Source: Alkaliphilus serpentinus (GTDB lineage Bacteria; Bacillota; Clostridia; Peptostreptococcales; Natronincolaceae). From it: DNA of 64,000 nt. The notes below the pieces were generated by a model that did not search any database, was not told the DNA's origin, and was given only the letters and a program-made list of their open reading frames with translations. The translations under genes and the position numbers were made by a program. The first letter of the stretch is position 1. Every line of letters starts with the position of its first letter. The stretch spans positions 1 through 64,000 of the forward strand of contig NZ_WBZB01000011.1 in assembly GCF_009017255.1 (NCBI RefSeq). The letters are read 5' to 3'. Of this stretch, positions 35,118 through 43,771 are shown one piece after another.

Positions 35118-35472
35118 CCTAACTCCTCCCAAAGTCCTCATATAATAAACATTTTATCAAAAATCATTGGCCGATAAAAGGGGACATATTTCCACATTAC
35201 CTAAAGAAGTATAAGAACGCTAATCAAGGCAATAAATATTATATATGTAGCATAAGAAAGATTTGTACTAACTCCACCGTTACTTTCCTCAAGGTAAATT
35301 GACTTTTCCCTAAGAGATTGTTATAATTATTCTTATTATCGAATATTTTTAGATGAAATTTTCTTTGACTGGCATTGTTATCTATTAAATAACTATCCAA
35401 TAATTAATTTACCTACAAAAAATTTTAATTAAAATAAACAGAATTTTTAAACTATTACTGGGGGGAGATATA
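35118..35472. promoter_or_regulatory. Gap with sigma-A promoter of rex
   Basis: TTGACT (35299-35304), 17 bases, TATAAT (35322-35327): a near-ideal promoter giving rex a ~140-base leader. Around 35376-35400 TTGTTATCTATTAAATAACT is an imperfect palindrome that could be a Rex-type operator, but its right half does not match TAACAA. GGGGACATATTTCC at 35177 is a weak match to the REP-like core. Nothing else is apparent. Confidence 0.5.
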
Positions 35473-36117
35473 ATGAATAGAGATTTTACTGATGTTTCAA
35501 TGGCTGTTATTAGGAGACTACCAAAATATCATAGGTATTTGAAGGATCTGCTAGACAAAGAGGTGTATAGAATATCTTCTAGAGAGTTAAGTAGATTAAT
35601 TGGCTTTACAGCATCTCAAATTCGACAGGATTTAAATTGCTTTGGAGGCTTTGGACAGCAGGGATATGGATATAATGTAGAAGAACTATATAAAGAAATT
35701 GGAAATATCTTAGGCCTAAACAGAGTATATTCTACTGTAATTGTAGGTGCTGGAAACCTAGGACAGGCGATAGCCAATTACCCAAGCTTTGTTAAGTATG
35801 GATTTGAGCTACACGGGCTTTTTGACGTAAATCCTAAGTTGGTGGGAATGAAAATTCGAGATATAAATATTTATGATGTTGATGAATTGGGAACCTTCGT
35901 TAAAGAAAATGATATTGAAATCGGAATTATATGCTCTCCCAAAGAGGTAGCACAAGACATTACTGATACATTGTGCAAAGCCAATATTAAAGGAATATGG
36001 AATTTTGCCCCAATAGACTTAAAGGTTCCAAAGGATATAATAGTTGAAAATGTCCACGTAAGTGAAAGTTTATTTATCCTCTCATTCCTGTTAAATGAAA
36101 AAAGTAAGAGGGATTAA
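35473..36117 (+). CDS. rex: Redox-sensing transcriptional repressor Rex
   Basis: 214 residues. N-terminal winged helix (IRRLPKYHRYLKDLLDKEVY, SRELSRLIGFTASQIRQDL) and C-terminal Rossmann fold with VIVGAGNLGQAIANY. It binds DNA when NAD+ is high and leaves it when NADH rises, governing fermentative genes in anaerobes. Promoter and GGGGGGAG ribosome site are clear. It is followed by a MarR-type gene, likely in the same transcript. Confidence 0.95.
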   Translation: MNRDFTDVSMAVIRRLPKYHRYLKDLLDKEVYRISSRELSRLIGFTASQIRQDLNCFGGFGQQGYGYNVEELYKEIGNILGLNRVYSTVIVGAGNLGQAIANYPSFVKYGFELHGLFDVNPKLVGMKIRDINIYDVDELGTFVKENDIEIGIICSPKEVAQDITDTLCKANIKGIWNFAPIDLKVPKDIIVENVHVSESLFILSFLLNEKSKRD

Positions 36118-36145
36118 CAAGAAAAGTAACTATTTAGGTGATTAA

Positions 36146-36586
36146 ATGAGGAATTATTATATACAAATCCATGATTATCTTGAAAAACTCGTATATAGCA
36201 TTATGGAAATCGATAGAAAAGGTATTAGTTTTCATGGAGAGAATTTATCCATTAATGATATCTATATTTTAAAAACACTAGGTAATTGTCAAGAAAAGAG
36301 GCTTTACGAAATTATACAGGAACTAAAAATTAATAGGAATATCTTAGATCCCTTAGTGAAAAGATTATATACTTCCCATTATATCGTTAAGAAGAGGGAC
36401 CCTCAGGATAAGCGTGTGCAGATTCTTAGTCTAACAGATAAAGGATTAGATGCTCTTAAAGAGATTACTGAAAAGGAGAAGACAACTCTTTATAACTTAT
36501 TGAATGATTTTACCTTTAACGAAGAAAAAGCAATATTAAAGTTTCTTGTTAAGTTAGATATGTTATATAAAAAGTCTGATTCATAA
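36146..36586 (+). CDS. MarR family transcriptional regulator
   Basis: 146 residues. Winged helix-turn-helix: LSINDIYILKTLG, LYEIIQELKINRNILDPLVKRL (recognition helix) and the wing IVKKRDPQDKRVQILSLTDKG, as in MarR. Length and the dimerising helices at both ends fit the family. It starts 28 bases after rex and ends before a terminator shared with the convergent ferredoxin gene. No target can be read from the sequence. Confidence 0.88.
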   Translation: MRNYYIQIHDYLEKLVYSIMEIDRKGISFHGENLSINDIYILKTLGNCQEKRLYEIIQELKINRNILDPLVKRLYTSHYIVKKRDPQDKRVQILSLTDKGLDALKEITEKEKTTLYNLLNDFTFNEEKAILKFLVKLDMLYKKSDS

Positions 36587-36604
36587 TAAACCTTTTTAAT
36601 AAAA

Positions 36605-36659
36605 TTAAGGGGCTGTCTCTAAAGGTTTAAAATCCTTTAAAGCAGCCCCTTGATTTTTT

Positions 36660-36661
<2 letters not shown>
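36605..36661. terminator. Bidirectional terminator
   Basis: AAGGGGCTG and CAGCCCCTT enclose an inner AAAGG/CCTTT helix, with T-rich flanks on both strands. It separates the marR gene from the convergent ferredoxin gene. Confidence 0.8.
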
Positions 36662-36950
<289 letters not shown>

Positions 36951-37038
36951 TTAAATAAGAATGAAGGCTAAATAAATAGCTTAATATTCTAAGAACATGA
37001 TATAATAATCATTAGAAGGTTCCATTGGAGGTGTAGAA

Positions 37039-37857
37039 ATGCAGGTTACAGTTTTAGTTGGAGGTAGTGGTACTGGAAAAAGTTATCATGCAATGACCCT
37101 TGCAAAGGATAGGGGAATTGAATATATCATAGATGATGGTTTATTAATAAAGGGAAATAAGGTTCTTGGGGGAAGCTCAGCCAAAAGAGAAAAATCTAAA
37201 ATGGCTGCTGTAAAGAGGGCTTTATTTATTAATGATCCCCATAGGAATGAGATTATTAAGGTTATTGAAAGGGAAAAGCCTAAGTCCATCCTAATTTTAG
37301 GAACATCAGATAAGATGGTGGATATAATCGTTAAAACCCTTAGTTTAGGAGCCATAAATGAACGTGTTTACATCGAGAATCTGGTATCTAGTGAAGATAT
37401 AAAGACTGCTAGAAGGTATCGAACAAGGGAAGGAAAACACGTTATTCCTGTACCTACCTTCGAAATTAAAAGGGATTTCTCGGGATATTTTCTAAATCCC
37501 CTTAAGGTCTTTAGACATTTTGGGTTAGGTGATTCTAATGAATTTCATGAAAAGTCAGTTGTTCGACCTACCTTTAGCTATAAGGGTAGATATACCATTT
37601 CCGATAGGGTAATAAGAGAATTGATTTTTTATGCATCTAATAAGGCCATAGGTATAAAAAAAATTACGGATATTGATATAAAATCAGATGCAACAGGTAT
37701 TATTATTGATATTGAACTTATCGCGGTATATGGCAACCCTATAATGGGAATCCTAAGGGAGGTTCAAAAACAAGTTAAGTACGAGGTGGAGGAGATGACT
37801 TCATTGAATATTCATGCAGTAAATGTTTACGTGAAAAATTTATTTATACATGAGTAA
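37039..37857 (+). CDS. P-loop NTPase fused to an Asp23-like domain
   Basis: 272 residues in two parts. Residues 1-~150 are a nucleotide-binding domain starting with a Walker A, GGSGTGKS (8-15), and later KPKSILILGTSDKMV where a Walker B would be. Residues ~180-268 match the Asp23/Gls24 (alkaline shock) domain: GRYTISDRVIRELIFYASNK, then a strand-helix-strand ending VKYEVEEMTSLNIHAVNVYV. Asp23 proteins are envelope-stress proteins usually found alone; this fusion with an NTPase is unusual. Good AGGTG site. Single-gene unit. Confidence 0.8.
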   Translation: MQVTVLVGGSGTGKSYHAMTLAKDRGIEYIIDDGLLIKGNKVLGGSSAKREKSKMAAVKRALFINDPHRNEIIKVIEREKPKSILILGTSDKMVDIIVKTLSLGAINERVYIENLVSSEDIKTARRYRTREGKHVIPVPTFEIKRDFSGYFLNPLKVFRHFGLGDSNEFHEKSVVRPTFSYKGRYTISDRVIRELIFYASNKAIGIKKITDIDIKSDATGIIIDIELIAVYGNPIMGILREVQKQVKYEVEEMTSLNIHAVNVYVKNLFIHE

Positions 37858-38029
37858 GTTGTTTACAAGCAAATTTTTAAATGATATAATGCTAGTGTGA
37901 GGATAAGGAGGGCTTAATAGCCCTGCCTTTCGTGCTTTCTAGAGCTTTTTTTAAAAATTTTCTGACAAAAGAGTTACATAGGTTTTAAAATTTTATATTC
38001 TGTTAAAAAAATAACAATGATAACGTTTT

Positions 38030-38094
38030 TAAGTAGGCCTTGCCTCTTAAAATAAGTGTACTATGAGTACGTTTTATTTTCCAAAATTTACTTA
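38030..38094 (+). promoter_or_regulatory. Structured leader of gdh overlapping its ribosome site
   Basis: TAAGTA (38030-38035) can pair with TACTTA (38089-38094), which abuts the AGGAGGG ribosome site. Inside, AAAATAA/TTATTTT (38049-38055, 38074-38080) and TGTACT/AGTACG (38057-38071) form an inner hairpin. The layout suggests post-transcriptional control of gdh. Not a class I recognise. Upstream, AGGGCT/AGCCCT at 37912-37924 forms a separate small hairpin. Confidence 0.4.
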
Positions 38095-38107
38095 GGAGGG
38101 TATAAAA

Positions 38108-39361
38108 ATGTCTGAAAAAACACTGAATCCTTTTGAAATTGCCCAGCAACAGGTTAAAACAGCTTGTGACAAACTAGGTACAGACCCAGCGGTGTATGAG
38201 ATTCTAAAAAATCCAAAGAGAGTTCTTGAAGTTTCCATTCCTGTAAAAATGGATGATGGAAGCACAAAATCCTTCATTGGTTACAGATCTCAGCACAATG
38301 ATGCAGTAGGTCCCTTCAAGGGCGGTATTAGATTCCACCATGATGTAACAAGGGATGAAGTTAAGGCTTTATCAACTTGGATGACTTTTAAATGTGGAGT
38401 TGTAGGAATTCCATATGGCGGCGGTAAGGGTGGAATCACTGTAGATCCTTCAGAGCTATCTAAGGGAGAACTTGAGAGATTATCACGGGGCTTTGCCAGA
38501 GCAATTGCTCCAATCATTGGTGAGAGAATCGATATTCCTGCACCAGACGTAAATACAAATGGACAAATTATGGCATGGTTTGTGGATGAATACGAAAAAA
38601 CAACAGGTAGATTCGAGCCAGGTGTATTCACTGGTAAGCCTGTAAACTTCTATGGTTCTTTAGGAAGAACTGAAGCCACCGGATATGGTGTTGCCATAAT
38701 GGCTAGAGATGCTGCTAAGAGAATAGGTCTTCCATTAGAAGGCGCTACAGTAGCAATCCAAGGTTTTGGTAACGTTGGAAGCTATGCTGCTAAGTATATG
38801 GTAGAAATGGGATCAAAGATTACTGCAGTATCTGACTCTTCAGCTTGTATCATAAACGAAGCTGGATTAGATGTAGCTGCATTAGTTGAATATGTTAATA
38901 AGAACAAGAAAGTAAAGGGCTTCCCAGGAGCAGCTAAAGAAGTTGATAGAAACGAAGTATTAACAATGGATGTTGATATTCTTATGCCATGTGCATTAGA
39001 AAACCAAATTACATCTAAGAATGTTAATGATATCAAAGCTAAAATTGTAAGTGAAGGTGCTAATGGACCTACAACTCCAGAAGCCGATAAGGTATTATTC
39101 TCTAAGGGAATCATCGTTATTCCTGATATCCTTGCTAATGCAGGTGGAGTAACAGTTTCATACTTCGAGTGGGTACAAAACCTAATGAGATATACTTGGA
39201 GCTTTGATGAAGTTCAAGAAAAACAAGAAAAGTTAATGGTTAAAGCCTTTGATGATATTTGGGCATTAAAGGAAGAGCATAGTGTAGATATGAGAACGGC
39301 AGCCTACATGATGTCAATCAAGAGAATTGCTGATGCAATGAAGCTTAGAGGCTGGTACTAA
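38108..39361 (+). CDS. gdhA: Glutamate dehydrogenase
   Basis: 417 residues, the length of hexameric bacterial GDH. Substrate-binding region GPFKGGIRFHHDVTRDEVKAL and catalytic MTFKCGVVGIPYGGGKGGI near residues 70-115, dinucleotide fold GFGNVGSYAAKYM near 215, and C-terminal GGVTVSYFEW. It converts glutamate and NAD(P)+ to 2-oxoglutarate and ammonia; in amino-acid fermenters the NAD form is catabolic. Cofactor preference is not proven by sequence. Monocistronic with its own terminator and structured leader. Confidence 0.95.
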   Translation: MSEKTLNPFEIAQQQVKTACDKLGTDPAVYEILKNPKRVLEVSIPVKMDDGSTKSFIGYRSQHNDAVGPFKGGIRFHHDVTRDEVKALSTWMTFKCGVVGIPYGGGKGGITVDPSELSKGELERLSRGFARAIAPIIGERIDIPAPDVNTNGQIMAWFVDEYEKTTGRFEPGVFTGKPVNFYGSLGRTEATGYGVAIMARDAAKRIGLPLEGATVAIQGFGNVGSYAAKYMVEMGSKITAVSDSSACIINEAGLDVAALVEYVNKNKKVKGFPGAAKEVDRNEVLTMDVDILMPCALENQITSKNVNDIKAKIVSEGANGPTTPEADKVLFSKGIIVIPDILANAGGVTVSYFEWVQNLMRYTWSFDEVQEKQEKLMVKAFDDIWALKEEHSVDMRTAAYMMSIKRIADAMKLRGWY

Positions 39362-39381
39362 AATATAAAATATCAATGATA

Positions 39382-39413
39382 AAAGACAAACCGAAGAGAA
39401 TTGGTTTGTCTTT
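39382..39413 (+). terminator. Terminator after gdhA
   Basis: AAAGACAAACC and GGTTTGTCTTT form an 11-bp stem with a T-run. Confidence 0.85.
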
Positions 39414-39439
39414 TGCTTTATGTTTTTATATATTTTTTA

Positions 39440-40738
39440 TTAAACAGGTGAGTCACTAAAATTTAAAGTAAGCTCATCAATTCCTTGGGTTTGTACCATA
39501 TTATAAAAGCTTTCAGCTGCTAAAGGATGGAATTGCTGGCAGGCTTCTTCCTTGATAATAGTAAGGGCTTGTTGTATAGTCATACCCTTTCGGTAGGAAC
39601 GATCGCTGGTCATTGCATCGAAGGCATCTGCTACTGACAATATTGCAGCCTCAATGATGATTTTATCACCGACAACCCCATCGGGATAACCCTTTCCATC
39701 ATATCTTTCGTGGTGACTGTATATGATTTCCCTCTCATTCTTTAAGAAATCAACATCATTTAATATATTTGATCCTATCACTGGGTGACAGCGTATTTTA
39801 CTCATTTCTAATTCTGTAAGTCTACCAGGTTTGTTTAATATTGAATCTTCTATACCAATCTTTCCGATATCATGTAATAGTGCTGCTGTTTTTAAGGTTT
39901 CAATTCGATGTTGAGGTAAACCCATAAAGGTGGCAAGCTTTACCGATACATCTGCAACCCTTCTAGAATGACCATTGGTGTAGGGGTCCTTTGCCTCCAT
40001 TGCCTTTGTTAGGGCGTATACCGTTTCCATATATAATGTTTTGGTATCGATATACATTTTAAAGGAGTATCTGGCAAGTAATAATGGACCAAAGAATAAT
40101 AGCATTATTATAGTGCCGTAATTAAGATATAGAAGGCTTATAAAGATACCTAAACTAGAAATAACAAATGAATTGGGTAAAGTCCATTTAAAATTGTTGA
40201 CAAACATCTTAAAGAAGGACTGTTCCTGCAAAAGTGAAAAAAGTTGTGTAACAATGTATGTATTAACTAATATATATGTCAGCATTGCAATAAATAATGG
40301 CAATATATTTGTATAAAATAGTGGATCTGAACTTTTAGTGTCAAAGTTATAATAAACAAAAGAAGCAATGCCAATGGATAAGAGACTCTGAGCACCATTG
40401 AAAAGCGTTATATAAATGGGAGTATTAGCAATATGATGAACTTCTTTGTTTGAAACCTTTAAATATTTAAGTGTTATTCCGAAGAAAGAACATATCGCTG
40501 CTCCTAAGGGCCCTAAAATAATCATCACAGTTATATCTACTGCTGAACCTACTGATACACTACCGCCATTAGGAAGAAGAACAGCTAGTGACTCCACAAG
40601 AATGGCTAAAATAATAAACATAAAAAAAGTATCTATGGAAGGAAGGTCATAGAAATATGCAAGTGATATTAATAGCACCACAGCTAATGTTATGATGAAT
40701 AATACGTAGTACCTAGCCTTTTTTGGCAGCTGATTCAT
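39440..40738 (-). CDS. Membrane HD-GYP domain protein
   Basis: 432 residues. The N-terminal ~230 residues hold six to seven membrane segments; the C-terminal ~190 are an HD-GYP domain: LLHDIGKIG, HHERYDGKGYPDG and VADAFDAMTSDRSYRKGM are all intact. HD-GYP proteins are phosphodiesterases of c-di-GMP (or related cyclic dinucleotides). ATG 40738 follows GGAGG on the minus strand. The gene follows 40975-41607 on the same strand, with an unexplained 199-bp inverted-repeat element between. Confidence 0.88.
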   Translation of the reverse strand: MNQLPKKARYYVLFIITLAVVLLISLAYFYDLPSIDTFFMFIILAILVESLAVLLPNGGSVSVGSAVDITVMIILGPLGAAICSFFGITLKYLKVSNKEVHHIANTPIYITLFNGAQSLLSIGIASFVYYNFDTKSSDPLFYTNILPLFIAMLTYILVNTYIVTQLFSLLQEQSFFKMFVNNFKWTLPNSFVISSLGIFISLLYLNYGTIIMLLFFGPLLLARYSFKMYIDTKTLYMETVYALTKAMEAKDPYTNGHSRRVADVSVKLATFMGLPQHRIETLKTAALLHDIGKIGIEDSILNKPGRLTELEMSKIRCHPVIGSNILNDVDFLKNEREIIYSHHERYDGKGYPDGVVGDKIIIEAAILSVADAFDAMTSDRSYRKGMTIQQALTIIKEEACQQFHPLAAESFYNMVQTQGIDELTLNFSDSPV

Positions 40739-40766
40739 AGCTTTATTCCTCCATTTAAAATCAAGC

Positions 40767-40965
40767 AATTTAGATCGACAGATAAGTTTCTATTTCACCC
40801 AAGCAAGTTTGCCAGATGCGCTTAGTAAAACCTTTAAAATAGCTGTAAAAACTGTCATTTTTTAGCCCCCTAATGATAATCTCCACTACGACGCTAGGGC
40901 AGTAGGCGATTTACGCTTCGCTAGGTAAGGCATTATGGTTTGTTTTTATAGAGTCGATCTAAATT
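40767..40965 (-). other. Unexplained 199-bp element bounded by 13-bp inverted repeats
   Basis: AATTTAGATCGAC (40767-40779) and its exact complement GTCGATCTAAATT (40953-40965) enclose a GC-richer interior with no reading frame. It lies between two minus-strand genes, ending about 30 bases before the HD-GYP start. It could be a MITE or a structured RNA closed by a long stem. No c-di-GMP, T-box, SAM or cobalamin consensus was found in it. Confidence 0.45.
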
Positions 40966-40974
40966 ACCCAAAAA

Positions 40975-41607
40975 TTACATTATTAACTTTAATAGCTTTC
41001 GGTTAACAGCATCTAAGGTAGCTTTGACGATTGCTGCCTTCAATTCACCCCTTACAATTGCTGTTCCTATCAGCATTTCTTCGCTGTAGCCATTAATAGC
41101 ACTCACAGCGGCCACCACCACTTCTTTTTTTCCAATAGTAATGATTTCAACATCCTCTGGAGTAAAGACGCATGCATCACCAATTAATTGATGAATGGCC
41201 TTTAAGGTAGCGCTTGCTAAAACCCGGTGGGCATTATTGGTGGTGTTAAAGGCTTCATCAGTACCAGATACCATAATATCATTTTTCTTTAAGGCTACAT
41301 TTACCTTAATTAGATTGCCATTGATGGTATGGCTAATCTCTTCTATTTGGATACGTCTTTCAGCCATTAGCTTGTCCATGTCATCAATTTGTGCAATGCT
41401 GATTTTTTTATGGTCAAAATCCATGTCGAATTTAGCAGACATTATGGATTGTATGTCTCGAGAAATTTGCTTAGCATTTCTGCTGGTTGTTGCCATCACA
41501 TGAAGCTCTTCGATGGCATCTCCACTTATGATTACCTTAGTTGACAATACTCCAGGTATACTGTTCAAAATATTTTCTACTTCCCTAGGTAAATTAACAT
41601 TCTCCAT
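40975..41607 (-). CDS. Unidentified protein upstream of HD-GYP gene
   Basis: 210 residues, soluble, with a mixed alpha/beta pattern: VNLPREVENILNSIPGVLST at the start, a strand-rich middle and a clear repeat-like VVVAAVSAINGYSEEMLIGT and AIVRGELKAAIVKATLDAVN. Similar proteins occur next to HD-GYP genes in Clostridia as I recall, but I cannot name a family. ATG 41607 has AGGGGA at a better distance than ATG 41613. Likely in one unit with the HD-GYP gene. Confidence 0.7.
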   Translation of the reverse strand: MENVNLPREVENILNSIPGVLSTKVIISGDAIEELHVMATTSRNAKQISRDIQSIMSAKFDMDFDHKKISIAQIDDMDKLMAERRIQIEEISHTINGNLIKVNVALKKNDIMVSGTDEAFNTTNNAHRVLASATLKAIHQLIGDACVFTPEDVEIITIGKKEVVVAAVSAINGYSEEMLIGTAIVRGELKAAIVKATLDAVNRKLLKLIM

Positions 41608-41935
41608 TTCCATTCCCCTAACTATTAAATATAGAATCCACTTACTCTATTCTACAATTAACTTAAATTTCCTGCTAACCTGGACAAAGAATTCTCTTGA
41701 TATATAGAAAATATGTAAATTTATAACACCCACCTTGATCCTTCTATTATATTTTTAGATGTTAAATAGGTGGAAGTGTAGTTATTTACGTTGTTGAGCC
41801 TTAGTATATTGTGCCTATTTCTTAATCTTTACGAGGCCGCAAGAAGAAGTAGGACTTTAGACTCATTATTTGTGCCTCAAGATATTATAGGAGAATTATA
41901 TCAATAATGTGGTATTAAAAAGCTTTAAAAGTCTA
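41608..41935. other. Gap upstream of 40975-41607
   Basis: About 330 bases with no gene. On the minus strand a GAGGC...GCCTC pairing (near 41832-41880) encloses a CTTCTTCTTGCGG stretch, with TTGAG/CTCAA further out, so some structure is possible. No named RNA family fits and no convincing promoter was found. Confidence 0.3.
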
Positions 41936-42469
41936 CTACTTTTGCTGCTGAGGAGTTAACTCAAATAGTGGCATTTTTTTAAGACTAAAGACCCTTGCCA
42001 TCATGTTGGATTTTTCAACTTCATTATTATATCTAGTAGTGGAGTCGTAGTAGTGCTGTTTTAAGGGTGCAATCTTACTTTCCATTTGAGTAAACTCTTC
42101 TTGAAGCTGTAGGAAGCTTTTATTAGTCTTTAAATTAGGGTAAATTTCCTTTAGAGCAAAGAGGAATTTTAAAGTTGCTTGTAGTTGATTTTCAGCTATG
42201 GCGATTTCTGAAATATCTCCTTGACCTTGTGCAGTTATCAATGAGTTTCTTGCAGAAATAACCTTCTCTAAGGTCTCTGATTCGCGCTTAGCATAGCCCT
42301 TAACGACATTAAGAAGATTGGGAATCAAGTCATTTCTTTCCTGTAATCTACCATCAAGCTGATGCCAAGCACTTTCAGCAGAATCTCGTAAGATTATCAA
42401 CTTATTGTACTTTCCAATAACTAAAATCAGAACTACTGCTATTATTCCAACGGTTATTAAATAAGGCAT
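41936..42469 (-). CDS. lemA: LemA family protein
   Basis: 177 residues. One N-terminal membrane helix (LITVGIIAVVLILVIGKYN) and a helical body with DSAESAWHQLDGRLQERNDL, IPNLLNVVKGYAKRE and FNNEV-like ending (TRYNNEVEKSNMM), the LemA pattern. N-out orientation with a periplasmic/extracellular helical domain is usual; function unknown. Start follows AGGAGG. Its orientation matches the two genes downstream, but the gap is 330 bases. Confidence 0.9.
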   Translation of the reverse strand: MPYLITVGIIAVVLILVIGKYNKLIILRDSAESAWHQLDGRLQERNDLIPNLLNVVKGYAKRESETLEKVISARNSLITAQGQGDISEIAIAENQLQATLKFLFALKEIYPNLKTNKSFLQLQEEFTQMESKIAPLKQHYYDSTTRYNNEVEKSNMMARVFSLKKMPLFELTPQQQK

Positions 42470-42743
42470 AAGTACTTCCTCCTCCTGTTATATTTTTTTA
42501 TAACATATTCGTATGAAAATTACAAATGAAATTTGCTCTTAATCTTAAATTTTCAAAATCTATACCCTACGATATTTTATTTATTATGAGAAGGGTAATT
42601 TTGTTTCTGTTGAAGAAATTATATGATAAAATTAATGTAAGAAACTTCTATATATTATCAAAATTCTAAAAATTATGATTAGTAAGATTTATAAAAAAAT
42701 AATCGTTTTTTTAGTGAGTTGTTACAAAAGATTAAAAGAAACT

Positions 42744-42772
42744 TTGACGAAATATTATGGATATAAAATAAT
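42744..42772 (+). promoter_or_regulatory. Promoter of the molybdenum-hydroxylase operon
   Basis: TTGACG (42744-42749), 17 bases, then AATAAT (42767-42772), a weak -10. Transcription would begin just before the conserved leader element, giving a 5' UTR of about 140 bases. The rest of the gap 42470-42743 is AT-rich with nothing identifiable. Confidence 0.5.
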
Positions 42773-42790
42773 AAGCAAAATCTTACAATA

Positions 42791-42895
42791 TGAACAAAAG
42801 CATTTTTGTGGGTTAATTCTCTATGGTTAAAATGCTTTTGTTTTCCAGAGAACCCATGTGTTCTCTAGGACACTCCGAAAAGCATTTGGACGTAT
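42791..42895 (+). promoter_or_regulatory. Conserved structured leader, copy B
   Basis: The first 59 bases match copy A (1-60, minus strand) almost exactly: stem CAAAAGCATTTT/AAAATGCTTTTG with a 22-base loop. Then come AGAGAAC/GTTCTCT (42847-42866) and a small TCC/GGA stem. The segment AAAAGCATTT occurs a second time at 42878-42887, so AAATGCTTTT can pair upstream or downstream but not both. AGAGAACCC can also pair with GGG..TTCTCT in the first loop. These rival pairings in a 5' UTR suggest a riboswitch or attenuator; the ligand is unknown. Confidence 0.6.
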
Positions 42896-42920
42896 AAATA
42901 TAATATGGAGGTGTATATTC

Positions 42921-43757
42921 ATGAAAGACTTTTTGTATTATAAGCCAAAAACCATAGAAGAAGCATGCGAAATTCTGACGAGGTACAATGGGGAAGCTTC
43001 TATATTAAATGGTGGTACTGATGTAATTGTTAGAATTCACGATGGATTAAATCATCCCAAGGCCCTTGTTGATATAAAGGGAATATCGGGGTTGAAAACA
43101 ATAAGTTTTAGTAAGGAGGATGGATTGGTTTTAGGTGCCTGCGCCAATATGAATGCGGTTATAAATCATAAAGACATTTTAGAGAACTATCAAATTATTG
43201 CAGAGGCCGCCCATACCGTTGGCTCCTGTCAAGTAAGAAATAGAGCAACCATTATCGGGAATATTACCAATGCCTCTCCACTAGCTGATACAGCTACGCC
43301 CCTTTTGGCCCTTGATGCGGTGGTTGAGGTTTTTGGAGTAGAGGGACCTAGAGAGATTTCTATCAACGACTTTTTTGTTTTTGTAAGAAGAACTTCGCTA
43401 AAGGTTGGGGATGTTGTAACGGCTGTTAAGGTTCCATATTATAAGGAATTAAAGGGATCCTATCAAAAGCATTCAAGAAGGGATGCTGTTGATCTAGCCA
43501 CTGTTTGTGCATCAGTTTTAATGGTTGATGGTGAAATAAAAATTGCTTTAGGGTCAGTGGCGCCAACTCCCATAAGATGTAGAAAAGCAGAAGATTTCCT
43601 AAGGGGCAAAAAACTCACGGAAGAATTAATTAAAGAAGCTACCCATAGGGCCCTTGAGGAAGTGTCACCAATAAGTGATGTAAGAGCTACTAAGGAATAT
43701 AGAGAAGAAATTGCTAGGGTTCTTGTAAGCAGGGGTTTACGAGATCTAATGGGGTAA
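42921..43757 (+). CDS. Xanthine dehydrogenase-type FAD-binding subunit
   Basis: 278 residues, medium subunit of molybdenum hydroxylases. FAD-binding loops ILNGGTDVIVRIHDG (residues ~28-42) and RNRATIIGNITNASPLAD (~105-122) are clear, with the CO_deh_flav C-terminal domain after ~170. It passes electrons from the 2Fe-2S subunit to NAD or a ferredoxin. ATG 42921 follows ATGGAGG; longer frames back to 42858 run through the leader hairpin and are not real. First gene of the operon. Confidence 0.92.
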   Translation: MKDFLYYKPKTIEEACEILTRYNGEASILNGGTDVIVRIHDGLNHPKALVDIKGISGLKTISFSKEDGLVLGACANMNAVINHKDILENYQIIAEAAHTVGSCQVRNRATIIGNITNASPLADTATPLLALDAVVEVFGVEGPREISINDFFVFVRRTSLKVGDVVTAVKVPYYKELKGSYQKHSRRDAVDLATVCASVLMVDGEIKIALGSVAPTPIRCRKAEDFLRGKKLTEELIKEATHRALEEVSPISDVRATKEYREEIARVLVSRGLRDLMG

Positions 43758-43771
43758 AGGAGGATATCATC

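Noticed and set aside
40767-40965. c-di-GMP riboswitch before the HD-GYP gene
   Set aside because: GGCAAAC appears on the minus strand, but the GAAA tetraloop/receptor, GACGCAAAGCC and closing GGTAGC blocks are missing.
42858-42920. Upstream extension of the FAD-subunit gene
   Set aside because: It runs through the leader hairpin and has no ribosome site; ATG 42921 follows GGAGG and matches the family start.
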